From the NCBI GenBank assembly GCA_026260175.1, contig JAKCWW010007965.1:1-27529 (forward strand): 27,529 nt of DNA. Reading direction: 5' to 3'. The number at the start of each line of letters is the position of its first letter. The first letter of the stretch is position 1. The position numbers were made by a program, and so were the translations under genes. This DNA comes from Reticulitermes lucifugus. Lineage: Eukaryota; Arthropoda; Insecta; Blattodea; Rhinotermitidae. Shown piece by piece: positions 1-10,509 of this stretch. The notes below the pieces were generated by a model, which searched no databases, was not told the DNA's origin, and was given only the letters and a program-made list of their open reading frames with translations.

Positions 1-578
1 ATTGTTTTTTATCTATCATAATTTTTATTGGGGATGGTTGCCTTGAGATTTTCATTACCTTAGCTTTTTCCACACTCATCCCATTCTATAGCTTCTTCCA
101 ATTTAAAATTCCAAATAGGAATGGAAAATTTCTAACGATTATTTGTTGATGTGTCCACATGCATAATTTCAATTGTCATGCAGTGTGAGTAATGGTGATG
201 ATAATGATGTCTCTTTCATCTTAACAATTTAGAGTACATATGGGGTTAAATTTTGTATTGTATTTGTATGTCCAGTCGTTTCGGCAATCTACTAATTTGA
301 TTTGTAGATTATTTTTTTGCCATGTCGTCAGTCATAGGGCACACATCCCCAGAAAACCCACTGCGCTTTGTAATTTGTAATTTCGTTTAACAGTGAACAA
401 TGGATTGGAAAAGACAAGGAAGGACGCGATCGTGGCCCAATTTACTAATATAATCCGGGAGTCTCGTGGAGAAACGGAGGCAAATCACAGAATCTCTGTC
501 AAGATACTTGGTGTCCCAGCTGATATCGGTTACCTCCCAAACCGAGTTCAGTAGCTTTACCGCTTGACCATACTGCAG
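1..578. other. AT-rich non-coding sequence, probably intronic
   Basis: No open frame of note, no RNA gene and no repeat that I recognise. If the microexon at 579-608 is real, this is the 3' part of an upstream intron; its end (polypyrimidine-poor, ATACTGCAG at 570-578) is a fair acceptor. Confidence 0.4.
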
Positions 579-608
579 GATGTGTTACCGGCCCGTGCAT
601 TACCATCG
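579..608 (+). CDS. Candidate 30-nt microexon of the membrane-protein gene
   Basis: A CTGCAG acceptor ends at 578 and a strong CG|GTAAGTGA donor starts at 609. Read in the frame that leaves one base (G608), it gives CVTGPCITI. G608 plus AC at 13105-13106 makes an Asp codon, giving CITI-D-TNCTELPDG with no stop. The phase fits the next exon, and two extra Cys suit the Cys-containing extracellular segment that follows. Another acceptor (TTCAG ending at 551) would give a longer exon. The ATG at 580 is in a different frame that hits a stop early in exon 13105-13353, so it is not the start. The 12.5-kb intron implied is long but plausible. Support is splice sites and phase only. Confidence 0.35.
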
Positions 609-1080
609 GTAAGTGAACCCCTGCACCATGAGAGGGACTCCCAAACTCTTTTAGTGTGAGCGTCTTGTGATGTGTACTTATTTAACAATTCTGAGGACCC
701 TGCAAAAGTAAGGAATTGGTTTACACACATTGTAGGAATTTAAAGAGGTAATTAGCCTGCTTTTAATTAAGTTGAATTACTCGAATATCTATGAAGGTAT
801 TTTAATACTAAATTACATGCCTACAAATTAAAGTTACATTTTCTTACCAGCATATTTATACGTATACCTTATTTTCACCTCATACGAAGCACGCTATAAT
901 TAGCAAGGCATTTTTGTGTATTTGTCTATTTATATCTGGTGTTAAGATGCAGGGTGATTTTCGGTGACTTTTTCAAGAAAGAATGCGTTTTGTGAGGCAA
1001 GCAACACAGCATATATTCATTACAGTTAGACCCACAGACAAGGTTGCGAATTGAACTGGTGAATATTCGTATTGTAGTAC

Positions 1081-1172
1081 TTCTGGGGTGTGACACAGTG
1101 GAGTCTGAAGAAGGAAGCAGGACGGTTCTCCCAAACGTTGGTAACCACTTACCAGACTACGTAGCGTCGTAA
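1081..1172 (+). repeat. Decayed hairpin-element relic
   Basis: It carries the shared core of the hairpin family: a fragment of left arm (TTCTGGGGTGTGAC), then CTGAAGAAGG, then CCCAAACGTTGGTA followed by a right-arm tail (CTACGTAGCGTCGTAAC). The left arm is truncated. The same order of motifs occurs in the copies at 13609, 16057 and, inverted, at 25200. Confidence 0.5.
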
Positions 1173-1374
1173 CTGAAAGCGTAATGTGAAGGGTTGCTTT
1201 TGTTGCAATGCCATTGCATTGTGTCTTTGTGTCTCTAACCCACGCCTAAACTTGAGCGAACTCTGAACCATTTGGAAAACGAAAGAATATATTCAATAAG
1301 TCGGTCATGAAGCGTCTAAGAATATGTCACATCTTTGGGCAGGATCTCGATTTGCAAACGTATACATATCATTG

Positions 1375-1565
1375 AACCATCCAGCCTCCTCTTCAAAGGG
1401 TACGGCGGGCTCTTTTCCCCGGGGAGTAATGTGTCCGGGGTATGGGGCTCACCATTCGCCTCCATCTAGTGACGAGGTTAAGAATAAGTGGAGCTACGCC
1501 TCAACTACCTCTACATGTCTTCATGGCGTGTATAGGGACAACTTCACCTGTTCTTACCTTATATA
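1375..1565 (+). repeat. Dispersed SINE-like repeat, family C, copy 1
   Basis: Contains GGGTACGGCGGGCTC, CCTCCATCTAGTGACGAGG, AAGTGGAGCTACGCC and CTTCATGGCGTGTATAGGGA in that order. The same block order recurs at 3610-3770, at 17040-17290 and, inverted, at 15480-15640. The tail CACCTGTTCTTACCTTA recalls the TTTACC-type tail of the SINE at 4608. An 84-codon open frame here (from 1324) is accidental. Confidence 0.55.
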
Positions 1566-3047
1566 TCACCATCATTGAAGGTTCAAAGGACGCATAGAAA
1601 ATGTCTGTGCCATTTGCCTGTTAGTGGCAGTTGGTACAACGCCATCTTCCACCAGCCCAGCCTGCAGTGTTACGCAACCACAGAATTTTTAATTATATGT
1701 AGGATTTTACCGTTACGTTGTGAAAATGACAGCCACGTGTTAATCGCCTCCTCGGGGCATACATCTCGAGATTTGTGTACGTATTGTACATGATACGTAT
1801 GCGATTACAAGGTACAACAGATGGGGTTTGCAGATACCCGCTAATTATTCTAATGGAAATGCAATTAATGTTCCAGTGTAAATGCAGGGATGTCCACAAA
1901 AAATACCTGTGTTAGTGGGATTGCGTAGAGAATAAGGGCTTGAGGTCATGAACGCTTTGGTGAGCCACGCTCCTAGCAACTGATCATCAGATTTCGTTTT
2001 TTAAGCCGGCTTAAGTAATTAACAAACGAAGAAATAATTAATCCAGGAAAAGTGTAGGTGCGATAATCCGCGGCATTGTATTACACTGTAACGGGCCGCC
2101 TTCGGGGTACCATAGGAGGTCCGAATTTTTTATTGTTATCTGTGGTGGCTCAGCTGATCGCACTTGAAGATGAGCCTTGCTCGACACTTAGCCATAAGTT
2201 GCGAAGTGCTGAACCGACAAGCACTAAGGGATAAGTACGTACATGGCATGGCATTGACTTAGATGGATAAGCCTAATGGGGGTGTATAACCTGTTCCCAC
2301 TGTGACATATCCTACAGATATTGTTATGAGCTTGTTACTACTTAATAATTCTTTGTAGAAACCGTCAAAGGCATTACCACTAACTACCGACGTGAGAATC
2401 AGTCACTGAAATCCGCATTCAAGAGTAGGAGGTTTTGATAGACCTCTGCCCACTGGAGTTTTAGCCGGCCGATAGACACCCACGTGACAGGTCGCTTGTA
2501 CTATGTTGGTCCTCCTGAATTTGGCCCGCAGTTGAATTCACAACAAAACTGGAGTGGTTCCCGCGATTTCGGTGAGAATGACTGATGGGCGGCCATCATC
2601 TTAGTACTCTTCGACTCACAGCTCTGGAAAGAATATTGTCAAGACACATGTAACTTGTGAGACAATAAATTATTTTAATGGATATTTAAAATTCAACCCT
2701 GGGCGATTTACTTGTGTTCAGGTGTCGTCCCGAAACTGTCAGTTGCAAACAGGTGTGGCTTTCTAAGAACAACGGTTATTCGATCGTCGTTGATCGTCTC
2801 TGGACCGCGGAGTGCTGGGATAGACTTCGAATCCAGCGGAGAAAACCAACCCTCGTCAACTGTGAGTTCCAGCGCACCTGAGCCGAGGCAAAGGGATCCG
2901 TTACTTCACACGCGGATAAATTACTATATTAAAACTGGAAGCACTTCTCATTACTCGTTTGCTTGTATGCAGTATTCAGCATTATTACTATCTAGTTTGA
3001 CCCGAAATTCATTAAGTGGGTTACGAATAATTATTCTGTGATTTTAT

Positions 3048-3143
3048 GGTCGTACTGTCGTGTTAGGGCTGATCATGGTGGTCGTACTGTCGTGTTAGGG
3101 CTGATCATGGTTGTCGTACTGTCGTGTTAGGGCTGATCATGGT
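3048..3143 (+). repeat. Three tandem 32-bp copies of SINE 5' end plus target site
   Basis: A 32-bp unit repeats three times with starts at 3048, 3080 and 3112, with almost no variation (one G-to-T at 3112). Each unit contains ACTGTCGTGTTA (3054, 3086, 3118), followed by the first about 19 bases of the SINE (GGGCTGATCATGGTGGTCG). ACTGTCGTGTTA is also the sequence found just after the SINE (3389-3400). The array is therefore made of target-site plus SINE 5' end, not an unrelated minisatellite. Confidence 0.85.
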
Positions 3144-3388
3144 GGTCGCGCAGTTTAAGGCGTAGATCTCTGGCCGCTCGCTTGTTGGGACTGAGGGTTC
3201 GAATCCCGCCGGGACCATGGATGCCTGTCTCTTGTGAATGTTGTGTTGTGCAGGTAGAGGTCTCTGCGACGGGCCGATCCCTTGTCCAGAGAAGTCCTAC
3301 CGATTATGTTTGTCACTGAGTGTGATCAAGTGCAACAATAATCCTCTACACTTACAATGAGTAGGTAGAAGTGGTCAGACTAAAACAA
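3130..3388 (+). mobile_element. tRNA-derived SINE, family A, copy 1
   Basis: The tRNA-like head has an A-box-like stretch at GGTCGCGCAGTTTAAGG and an exact B box, GGTTCGAATCC, at 3196-3206. The body runs through GTAGAGGTCTCTGCGACGGG and ends near TGAGTAGGTAGAAGTGGTCA. It is flanked by the 12-bp direct repeat ACTGTCGTGTTA (3118-3129 and 3389-3400). A second copy of the same family lies inverted at 18852-19146. It lacks the long simple-sequence tail of that copy. The Pol III promoter looks intact, so local transcription is conceivable. Confidence 0.85.
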
Positions 3389-3428
3389 ACTGTCGTGTTA
3401 ACTGTGGCTGAAACACTGTCACGGTAAC

Positions 3429-3543
3429 ATAAGTCAGACATGAGATCTGCGCTCGTTTGCGATATTACGCCGCGTAATATCCCAAACGAGCGCAGATCTC
3501 ATCAACATCGCGGCGGAAGACTGAAATCTAGATAAGTCAGACA
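3429..3543 (+). mobile_element. Hairpin retroposon with 12-bp TSD, short copy
   Basis: The direct repeat ATAAGTCAGACA at 3429-3440 and 3532-3543 flanks a 91-bp insert. The insert is a palindrome with 31-bp arms (3440-3470 and 3472-3502), a one-base centre at 3471 and one mismatch (3460 against 3482). A 3' segment, CAACATCGCGGCGGAAG, then CTGAAATC follows. The same 3' segment follows the right arm of the element at 13609-13806. A 12-bp TSD and a fixed 3' end indicate RNA-mediated, target-primed insertion. No coding capacity. Confidence 0.8.
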
Positions 3544-3604
3544 ATCCGCTCGGAGTGAGATTTTTCTTTTCTCGAAACGTTCCAGACTGATTCTACAGCT
3601 CACG

Positions 3605-3770
3605 TGACGTCCTATTCAATGGGTACCGGAGGCTCTTCCCCTTGGGGTAAAGCGACCTCGGAGTGAAGCTAACAATTAACCTCCGTCCATCGCCAAGTTC
3701 AAAACTACGCCGAGCTACAAGCTCACTTCCTCAGAACTGACAGAGTCGTTAAATAACACAACAGGCTGTG
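3605..3770 (+). repeat. Dispersed SINE-like repeat, family C, copy 2
   Basis: Diverged copy: GGGTACCGGAGGCTCTTCCC, a GGGGTAAAGCGACC stretch, ACCTCCGTCCATCGCC, then CTACGCCGAGCTACAAGCTC. It aligns block by block with 1375-1565 and 17040-17290. Confidence 0.45.
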
Positions 3771-3939
3771 TATTAGGTGTCCTAGTATTACTCCTACGTC
3801 ACAAGTTTGCGCATCCGCCATGTTGGTATTATCGATTGTAGGAAATTACGTAGTGCATATTAGGGCGACTCAACTGGCATAACATTTATAAGAAAGGTGG
3901 AAATCGGTAAAACTGGTACAAATAACGGAGAGATGTGGG

Positions 3940-3952
3940 AGGGGGGGGGGGA
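3940..3952 (+). repeat. Poly-G run
   Basis: A homopolymer run of about ten or more G. It has no evident function and is prone to sequencing error. Confidence 0.7.
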
Positions 3953-4085
3953 ACAAATTCTCACAAAGTTTAATGACATCTTAAGCCTCTTTTATTTCCT
4001 TAACCAGAAAAATAGGCTCAAATCATTTGTGTGTTCTGCAGACCTCGGATATTGAGAGAAATAGGAAGTGTGATTCACTATAAGG

Positions 4086-4160
4086 ATAGAAGGTGCAAGA
4101 AGTAATACTCCGAAATATCGGCACTCTTTTAAGAAATTACACGGTTTCACATCCCATAAG
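4086..4160 (+). repeat. Hairpin-element relic, right half
   Basis: The order GAAGGTGCAAG, CTCCGAAATATCGG, AAATTACACGG, TTTCACATCCCA matches the core and right arm of the hairpin family seen at 16057-16140. The left arm is missing or decayed. Confidence 0.45.
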
Positions 4161-4277
4161 TTAGCATTCTTAATGCTAAATGGACATTCAATCTACAGAG
4201 TGTGACAATACCGCATGGAATCAGATGCTCAAATTTGGTCCACCGGTGGGCTTGTTTTGACTCCCTAATAAATCTTC

Positions 4278-4365
4278 GCGTGCATAAAATATCCGGAATT
4301 TCTTGACTAGCTAAAGCAACTGTGAACTTCTCAAGAAGGACTCTTCCCCATGGAGTTAGCTTGAT
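4278..4365 (+). pseudogene. LINE 3'-end relic
   Basis: TGCATAAAATATCCGGAATTT, then CTTGACTAGCTAA, CTTCTCAAGAAGGACTC and CCATGGAGTTAG align well with the last part of the LINE relic ending at about 16912. This is the 3' end of a Jockey-like non-LTR element, copied without its open frame. Confidence 0.6.
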
Positions 4366-4607
4366 GTTCTTTTAAATGATTATTGACGTTAGGCAGTGAT
4401 CAGAAATGTTGTTCATAATGTGTACAGATTCGTAGTATACGCTTCTTCCACATACCATGCATGTAGCCTATATGCACATACTGAAATGCTGGCCAACTTC
4501 TTCAGCCATACAAAAATTCAACATGTCAGACGTTTCTCACAGTACAAGTCATGCCTACCCACGCCCTTGTAATTGCTCCGTATTAACTCCCCTACCGTAA
4601 CATAACA

Positions 4608-4928
4608 GGGATGCGCGGTAGCGCAGTTGGTTGAGGTACTGCGCTACAAGGTCGCGGGTTCGATCCCCGATAGTGTCATTGGAATTTTTTATTGGCATAA
4701 TCCTTTCGGTCGCACTATGGCCCTGATGGTCGACTCAGCCTCTAACAGAAATGAGTAACAGGAATATTTCCTGGGGGTAAGGGCGGCCGGTGCGTAGGGC
4801 TGACAACCTTCCCACCTTCATGTGCCGACTGTCTAGAAATCTGGGAGCATCAACCTCCTGGAACCCTAAAGGCGTGTCCAGGCCTTTAATGGCTGTAATT
4901 GCTTTACCTTTACCTTACCGTAACGTAA
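4608..4928 (+). mobile_element. tRNA-derived SINE, family B, with 12-bp TSD
   Basis: The A box TAGCGCAGTTGG (4619-4630) and the B box GGTTCGATCC (4657-4666) both match Pol III consensus. The element is flanked by CGTAACATAACA at 4596-4607 and 4929-4940. The body contains CTGGGGGTAAGGGCGGCCGG and GACAACCTTCCCACC. The 3' tail is a degenerate TTTACC/TTACCG/TAACG simple repeat, typical of a SINE that borrows a partner LINE's reverse transcriptase. Full length by these criteria; not a functional tRNA, because the anticodon arm and acceptor stem do not pair. Confidence 0.88.
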
Positions 4929-5262
4929 CGTAACATAACATACAGACGTGCAAAATACTGTTCCTTTACAATGTGTACACTAGATATTATTTACTGTTCA
5001 TATCTACGGTTCGACATATGTAGAGAAATAAAAACATAAGCAGGATAGAATAAATACATAGACCATGAATAAGTTCGTCAGTAATAATCCATCGTATCAA
5101 ACAAAACACGACGTACAGAACTAATGATATAACCACATTTTTAGACTGGATCGCCTTCGCATAATCTCTCAATGTGCAGCAGTACAAACCGACAGAAAAA
5201 AATAAACTTTGGAGGCTTGACAGGGTAGTCTAGAGACCAATTTCAAAGAATTTTACATTGTA

Positions 5263-5445
5263 ATGAGGTCGGGGTATGATTTACTTAGCCACAAGGTGGA
5301 CAGACTGTATTGAGAATGATCTGAAATCGATGCTTGTCAAGAGATGGAGGAAGAAAGCAAAAGACAGATCTGTGTGGGCTGTCATTCTGAAGGAGGTACT
5401 GGTTAAACTGTAAGGACCGTACGCCGAAGAAGAAGAAGAAGCATG
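5263..5445 (+). pseudogene. LINE reverse-transcriptase C-terminal relic with GAA tail
   Basis: The + strand translates to KVDRLYXENDLKSM..KRW, then KKAKDRSVWAVILKEVLVKL followed by a stop and a GAAGAAGAAGAAGAAG tail. The run WAVILKE-LVKL next to a GAA tail is the familiar C-terminus and 3' end of an insect non-LTR element. The upstream part is missing (5' truncation). A 76-codon open frame on the other strand is a shadow. Confidence 0.65.
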
Positions 5446-6409
5446 AAGTCGGGACAAATCTGATGGCCTAATTAATGACGTTAACATTAAAAAGTAGAGG
5501 AATTTCATCAAAATACTTTAAGTAGTTTCGGAAGTGAAACTTGGAAACTGACGAACTTATGGTCAACTCCCAAGAAGACTGTTGATAAGGCAGCTCCCTT
5601 TCTTATCTATCAGCGAGCGGAAGAACAAACCTTGTTGCGTGTATTGCGTGCGTGTTACAGGCGTCACAGTTCAGAATTCGAAATGGATAAAGCTTGCTGT
5701 AAGACGTTAATGATTCCTTCCGTGAATTAGGGACGAGTTTGAGCTTTGATCGGTGTTTTCGTGACAGGATAAAGTGCTTATCTGTTTTACTCAATTTGTC
5801 AGCGATCAGCCCGATAACAAGATTCAGTAATACTTCTAACACAACATTATCGAGAGTAAATTTAACTACAAGAGAAATAAACAACTTTTTTTTAACACGT
5901 CGACGACTGAAATTCATTGCGTACGAAACACATAAAAGTATTTTATGCACAAAAGTCTGGATCTTGTAATGTTAAAGAAGGTAGTTCATATGCACAGAAA
6001 ATCTGAAATCGTGCGCCAGAACTCAGAAACGTAGAAACTTGCTAGCTTAAAGAAGACAAACCCACATGATTTTTCGTCTTATCAGCGCTGGAACGTGAGA
6101 CAGCAGTTCAATCACGTGTTGAGTTTACAGACTGTGGGTGCACAGTGCGTGTGTGAAAAGTATTCCGTTGCACAAAAAGTACTCATTTGCAATTTTTGCA
6201 AAGTACTTGTCGTGGGAAAAAATCTCCGAAAGTTTTGTAAAAAAAAATCCCGCCTCAAGAGTGCCGTGTAAAAGAACAGCGTACAGAATAGATAGCCGTA
6301 ACTCTTTCATGCAATAATTAACAGAATCTTCTCGTATTATGACAAATTCCCTGCTACAAGCCAGCTTGTAAACTAATATTACTCATAATTAAGAATAGAG
6401 CAGCACTTA

Positions 6410-6780
6410 TCTTTTACCCGCCTCAGTTCAGATAAAGCAAGAACGCAATTTATGAACCACACAATGTAACACTTAAAGCACCGCTGTTGCTATATATATA
6501 TATATACCTTCTGTTTATCATAATAAAGAATTTCAATTTATTCACAGAGTATATTTATATTTTTTGTGTGATTCTCAGATTATACGGTGATTGCAGGTTA
6601 ATGTCATTTGGAAAATAACGCTGTGTAGCTTGCTAGCTAAATACCAAAGTTCCGGGGAAGCTGTTGCCTCCATTTTCAGAGCACAAGAGAAAGCCTCAAC
6701 TCCTCAACCCTAAACATTAATCCAAAACCTTGGTACCTATCTTTAAAATCACACGGCATCACGTCCCAAAAAGCAGTAAT
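6410..6780 (+). repeat. Unclassified dispersed repeat, copy 1
   Basis: Blocks shared in order with 10510-10918: CCTCAG..GATAA, CCACACAA, AACACTTAAAGCAC, TGTGTGATTCTCAG, AATAACGC, TTGCTAGCTA, ATACCAA, GAAAGCCTC. It ends in the hairpin-family motif (CTTGGTACCTA, CACGGCATCACGTCCCA). No coding capacity. Spacing is similar in both copies, apart from a TA microsatellite here (6491-6507) against TGCACCACCTGC there. Confidence 0.6.
6491..6507 (+). repeat. TA microsatellite
   Basis: About eight TA units inside the dispersed repeat; absent from its partner copy near 10615. Confidence 0.8.
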
Positions 6781-6959
6781 TTTCATAGTCTAATAGTTCC
6801 GAGCCGTTCACACATGTTACTAGAAAATTTTTGGGTTACATATTTTTTTTACCTTAAGTTCAACTCCAGTTTAAACTTGGGATTGTGTGTTATTCATAAA
6901 ATTCTTACTATCATTCGGTTTAGAATATTTTGCTTTCTTAAGGTAAAATATGCAGAACT

Positions 6960-7347
6960 ATAATTTTACCTCTTCTTTTATATGGGAGGGAAACTTGGTC
7001 TCTCATATTAACGAAAGTACACATGCTGATATTCGAGTAGAGGGCACTGAGGAAGATATTTTAGTCTAAGAGGGAGAATGTAACAAACGGCTCTAGAAAA
7101 TTTTATATTGAGGAACTTCTTGAATTACGGGCAGGGACTTTGTCATGCATTGGAGAGAAAGTAATACATAGAGGGATTTGGTGGGAAAAACTGAGGGAAA
7201 TATACCCTTGAGAGGTCTAGAAAGAGATGGTGTGATTATATTACAATTGATGTGAAACAAATAGGAAGGAAGGACGTGGAATTGATTTATCTGGCTGAGG
7301 TTAGCGGCAAGTGGCAGGCTTTTTGGGACAAAGTGATATAATGCCTA
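6960..7347 (+). pseudogene. Jockey-like LINE relic, C-terminal part
   Basis: Segments in shifting frames recall the C-terminal region downstream of insect LINE reverse transcriptases: an LLLYGREtW-like stretch (near 6975), a RVEGTEEDI stretch corresponding to the more typical R-LRKIF (near 7040), and DLAE..SGKWQAF (near 7300). The order matches the better preserved relic at 16250-16925. Stops and frameshifts throughout; inactive. Confidence 0.6.
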
Positions 7348-8721
7348 ATATTCTCGTGACTCAGTTTTGCATGACTCATCACCCATCAAGAAGCGTTCCT
7401 ACAATCGTAACCTCGCTTATCCAACTCCATTAAATGGGAGTGAACTGTGTACTTGTTAAGTTTCCTTGGCAGATGGCATCCTAGAACAGTATCGCTAATA
7501 AAAGCGAATTGCCAGAGATAATGTGACAATTTGAAGTACGGGGGCCCGCTGATGATTATCTTGTAGGGGTTATCTTATCAGCGCAACTGACTGTGTGTGT
7601 ATGTCCCGTTAGAAACCACAATTTGTAGTGAAACAAGTGACTATCAAATATGTGCTGCTGCTTTCCGCGTTGTTCTGTCATATTTGCGGGTGTTTGGTGC
7701 CTGGTGAGTAGTGATCACATATGTGCGGTTACACATCACAAGAAAGCCTCATTACCAAGGAATATCATCAGTATGGAATTCAGTAACGACTTCCGAGACG
7801 CTTATCTCAATACTGAATATTTTCAATAGTTTAAAGCGTTTTGATTGCCAAGTGTCTCATTAAATCCGATCTCAAAACAATACGCTGTCTTTATTTACAT
7901 TCCGAATTTCTGAAATTACACAAATATCATGCAGAGTTTGCCTTCAGCCCCAACTTCTGATATAATTGCATGACAGTTTAAGTAACAGTATTGAGTCCTG
8001 AACATTGTACATTGCCATTTAATTGAATTATACAACTGTCATGAGCACTCTTAGGTATCTTTCCTCCCATCAACCAGATAAGTTCCAAATTGTCTGTAAC
8101 AGATGGACATGAGACTATTCTAGTACTTTCAAAAACATAACAATTAATAATTTTGCTTTACCAAAGCACAAAGCGCTATATCGATATGTTGAAGTCCTCG
8201 ATATTGAATTATTTTCCCGATATCATATTGTATCGAATTACCTATATCTATAACTATTTCATACTCTGTAACCTTCACAATTTGATTACAAGTTCTCTCA
8301 ACCACCAAACACGGATCTGATATTCCTTTCCATGGAATGATGGCAATCTCTTAATAAAATTTGCGTGACACATTGAAAACACGGAACACAATTTAAGGAT
8401 AAAAACAATTACTTTCACATAAGATGGTTGAAATTGGTGGGCTCTAGTAAATAGGCGTGGGCCCCATACTCCATTTGTGACACACGGTGTGGTAAGAACG
8501 TTTTTTTTTACTATTAAGTTTTAAACTCCTGTGCCCAATCTGTGACTACAAGGTTAACTGTGTGTGAGCCCGTACCATGACATGCTCTGTCTCTAATAAT
8601 AAATACATCACATCCTCACGTTAAAAGGTCCAACAATAATTCAAATTAAAATAATCTGAGTAAGGAATGACAGCATCACCTGCGCAGTTACCGCAGTTTC
8701 CTGACAAATGTAATTCATTTA

Positions 8722-9020
8722 TTCACTCTGCAGTCTGTCTTACGACAGGTCCGTAGAACCTTACAAAGCGAGTTTTCCACAGATTACGATTCAGTGCTTC
8801 CTCTTTCAGTGTACAGTATCCTCTCGATTTCATTAAATTCGTCCAGTAGCTGCTTACGTCTTCTTACTCTTCTTCCCGTCACGTCTATCCTTCCCTCTAA
8901 CTTTCCTTCAATAACGTGTTTCAGAAGGCAGTTCCTAGGCAAGATGTGACCAATCCAGTTAACCTTCCTTCTTTTTATTTTATGTAGTATATTACTCTCC
9001 TCCTTGACTCTATGAAACAA
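8722..9020 (-). pseudogene. LINE C-terminal relic, copy 1
   Basis: The minus strand reads VKEESNILHKIKRRKVNWIG, HILPRNCLLKHVIEGKLEGR and VTGRRVRRRKQLLDEFNE in one open frame, then degrades toward the plus-strand left end, where CAGTCTGTCTTACGACAGG marks the 3' side. The GH-LRRNCLLKHVIEGK and GRRGRRRKQLLDDL motifs belong to a common insect non-LTR element. A related and longer relic lies at 13995-14420. Only the C-terminus survives, as expected for 5'-truncated LINE insertions. Confidence 0.75.
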
Positions 9021-9629
9021 AAACAAAATTGATAGAACAGCTAACAAGTCATGGCATTAAAGGGAAATTTTTTCCAAAAACAAGTAAAGGTTTTTCAACT
9101 TGTGGGATAAATAGTAAAAATCAATCTTCGTTATCATGGGCTCTCCCTCTCCAGGAGTGTGGGGCCCAGTTCATTGCACCGCGAACACATAAGGGAGCGT
9201 CAATACCGACATCAAATAAACGGTTATACTACTAAGATACGACAATTCTTGGATCAGGTAGTGGCAGTTCCTCCACCCCAGATATAACACATATGCTGCC
9301 ATAACTCTGCACCCAGCGCTTCTTTTCTGACAGTTTGTTGTACCGTGTGAAGATGAGATAGGCATTAAGCTTAAGGGCAAACGACCTCATTCTTATCCCT
9401 CCCCTCGTGAAGCAGCCGGCCTCTTTGTCATCTGTTCACCACTGATTCTTTTTCCCCGTTCATGATTTTAGTCTCGAAATTTTTTAAAACGTAGAGCTTG
9501 GAGTGGATTTAACCTACTTGGGAAAACCCCAGTAGCAAATTCTCGTGAACACTTTCATTAGTTTTTAGGTACCTTCACAAAGCAGTCGTTAAAAGTCACT
9601 ATTAGCCTTTTCATGTGCGTCCACATGGA

Positions 9630-9715
9630 ACAGCGCAACTCCCACTAGACGGATTTTCGTGAAATTTCATATTCCTGATGTTTAGTAAAATCGCACAAAA
9701 ATAACAGACATCTCA
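9630..9715 (+). repeat. Dispersed repeat fragment
   Basis: CTCCCACTAGACGGATTTTC, then GTGAAATTTCATATTC, matches CTCCCACTGAACGTATTTTC, then GTGAAAATTTGATATTT, at 23274-23313. Two copies of an unclassified insect repeat, without coding capacity here. Confidence 0.5.
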
Positions 9716-10509
9716 CATGAACTACGTACGTTTATCATATTTTGCTATGATTGCTCTTTATTTGTAATTATGACAGTGCTGTCCCATGAGGTCCGGGATG
9801 AGGACGAAGAAAAAATTAACGGTCGCATAATAACAATGGAGCGTAAGCGATATCTCGCTGTTTTCGAGGTATCGATTATAGTGATAATAAATCTGTTGCC
9901 AACATACAGAGAGAACTTAGTGTGTGTTGTGTAAAACGTGGAAAGGCACATTTGAAATACTAGCATCGTCATTGTGGTCCTTGAAAATAGTCACAAATTT
10001 AAAATCTAGGGAAAATAACACAGCAAAACGGCCACAAGTGTCAGGCTGTATGGAAATTTACGTAAATTATTGTACTGATATAACCGGCTTCCGTATAAGG
10101 CGGGGAATTCCTTAACGAGCACAAAGTTCAGTAACAACGGCCTCCTAGACTAGAAAAAATAGCTCAGAATTACAGTAACTGACCGCCAACAGAAAATATA
10201 TTAAGGAAAGCCAGTCAAAGGGAAGGAATAGAGAATGACGTGGCTTTGTTTTTGATGAAAAACCATAAAATTTCGAGAAAACCACAAAAACACCTCCGTG
10301 TGGATGTAAATGGAAACTTAAGATACTACCACATAGTATGACTTGAACTAAATTTCGTACTTGACTGTGCACAGGCCTACGTGTTAAAGTAGAAGTTAAT
10401 ACCTGGAATAAAGTTCAGAGTAAAATGTTTCATGCGCTCTGACTAATGGGTTAACACCCACAGGATATTGTTTTAGTGTTTTATTGCTACACGTTTTTGT
10501 TGGTAATTC

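Noticed and set aside
580..608. ATG at 580 as the gene's start codon
   Set aside because: The frame it sets leaves two bases and runs into a stop a few codons into exon 13105-13353.
2712..3041. 109-codon open frame on + strand
   Set aside because: No splice sites, no recognisable motif, ends at an arbitrary stop just before the SINE array; expected by chance in 27 kb.
3048..3143. CRISPR-like array (three 32-bp repeats)
   Set aside because: Units are directly abutting with no spacers, and the context is an insect SINE.
3130..3210. Functional tRNA gene
   Set aside because: Part of a SINE with a second copy at 18852-19146 and a 12-bp TSD; no proper cloverleaf.
4608..4680. Functional tRNA gene
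   Set aside because: A and B boxes are perfect but acceptor and anticodon stems do not pair, and a SINE body, tail and TSD follow.
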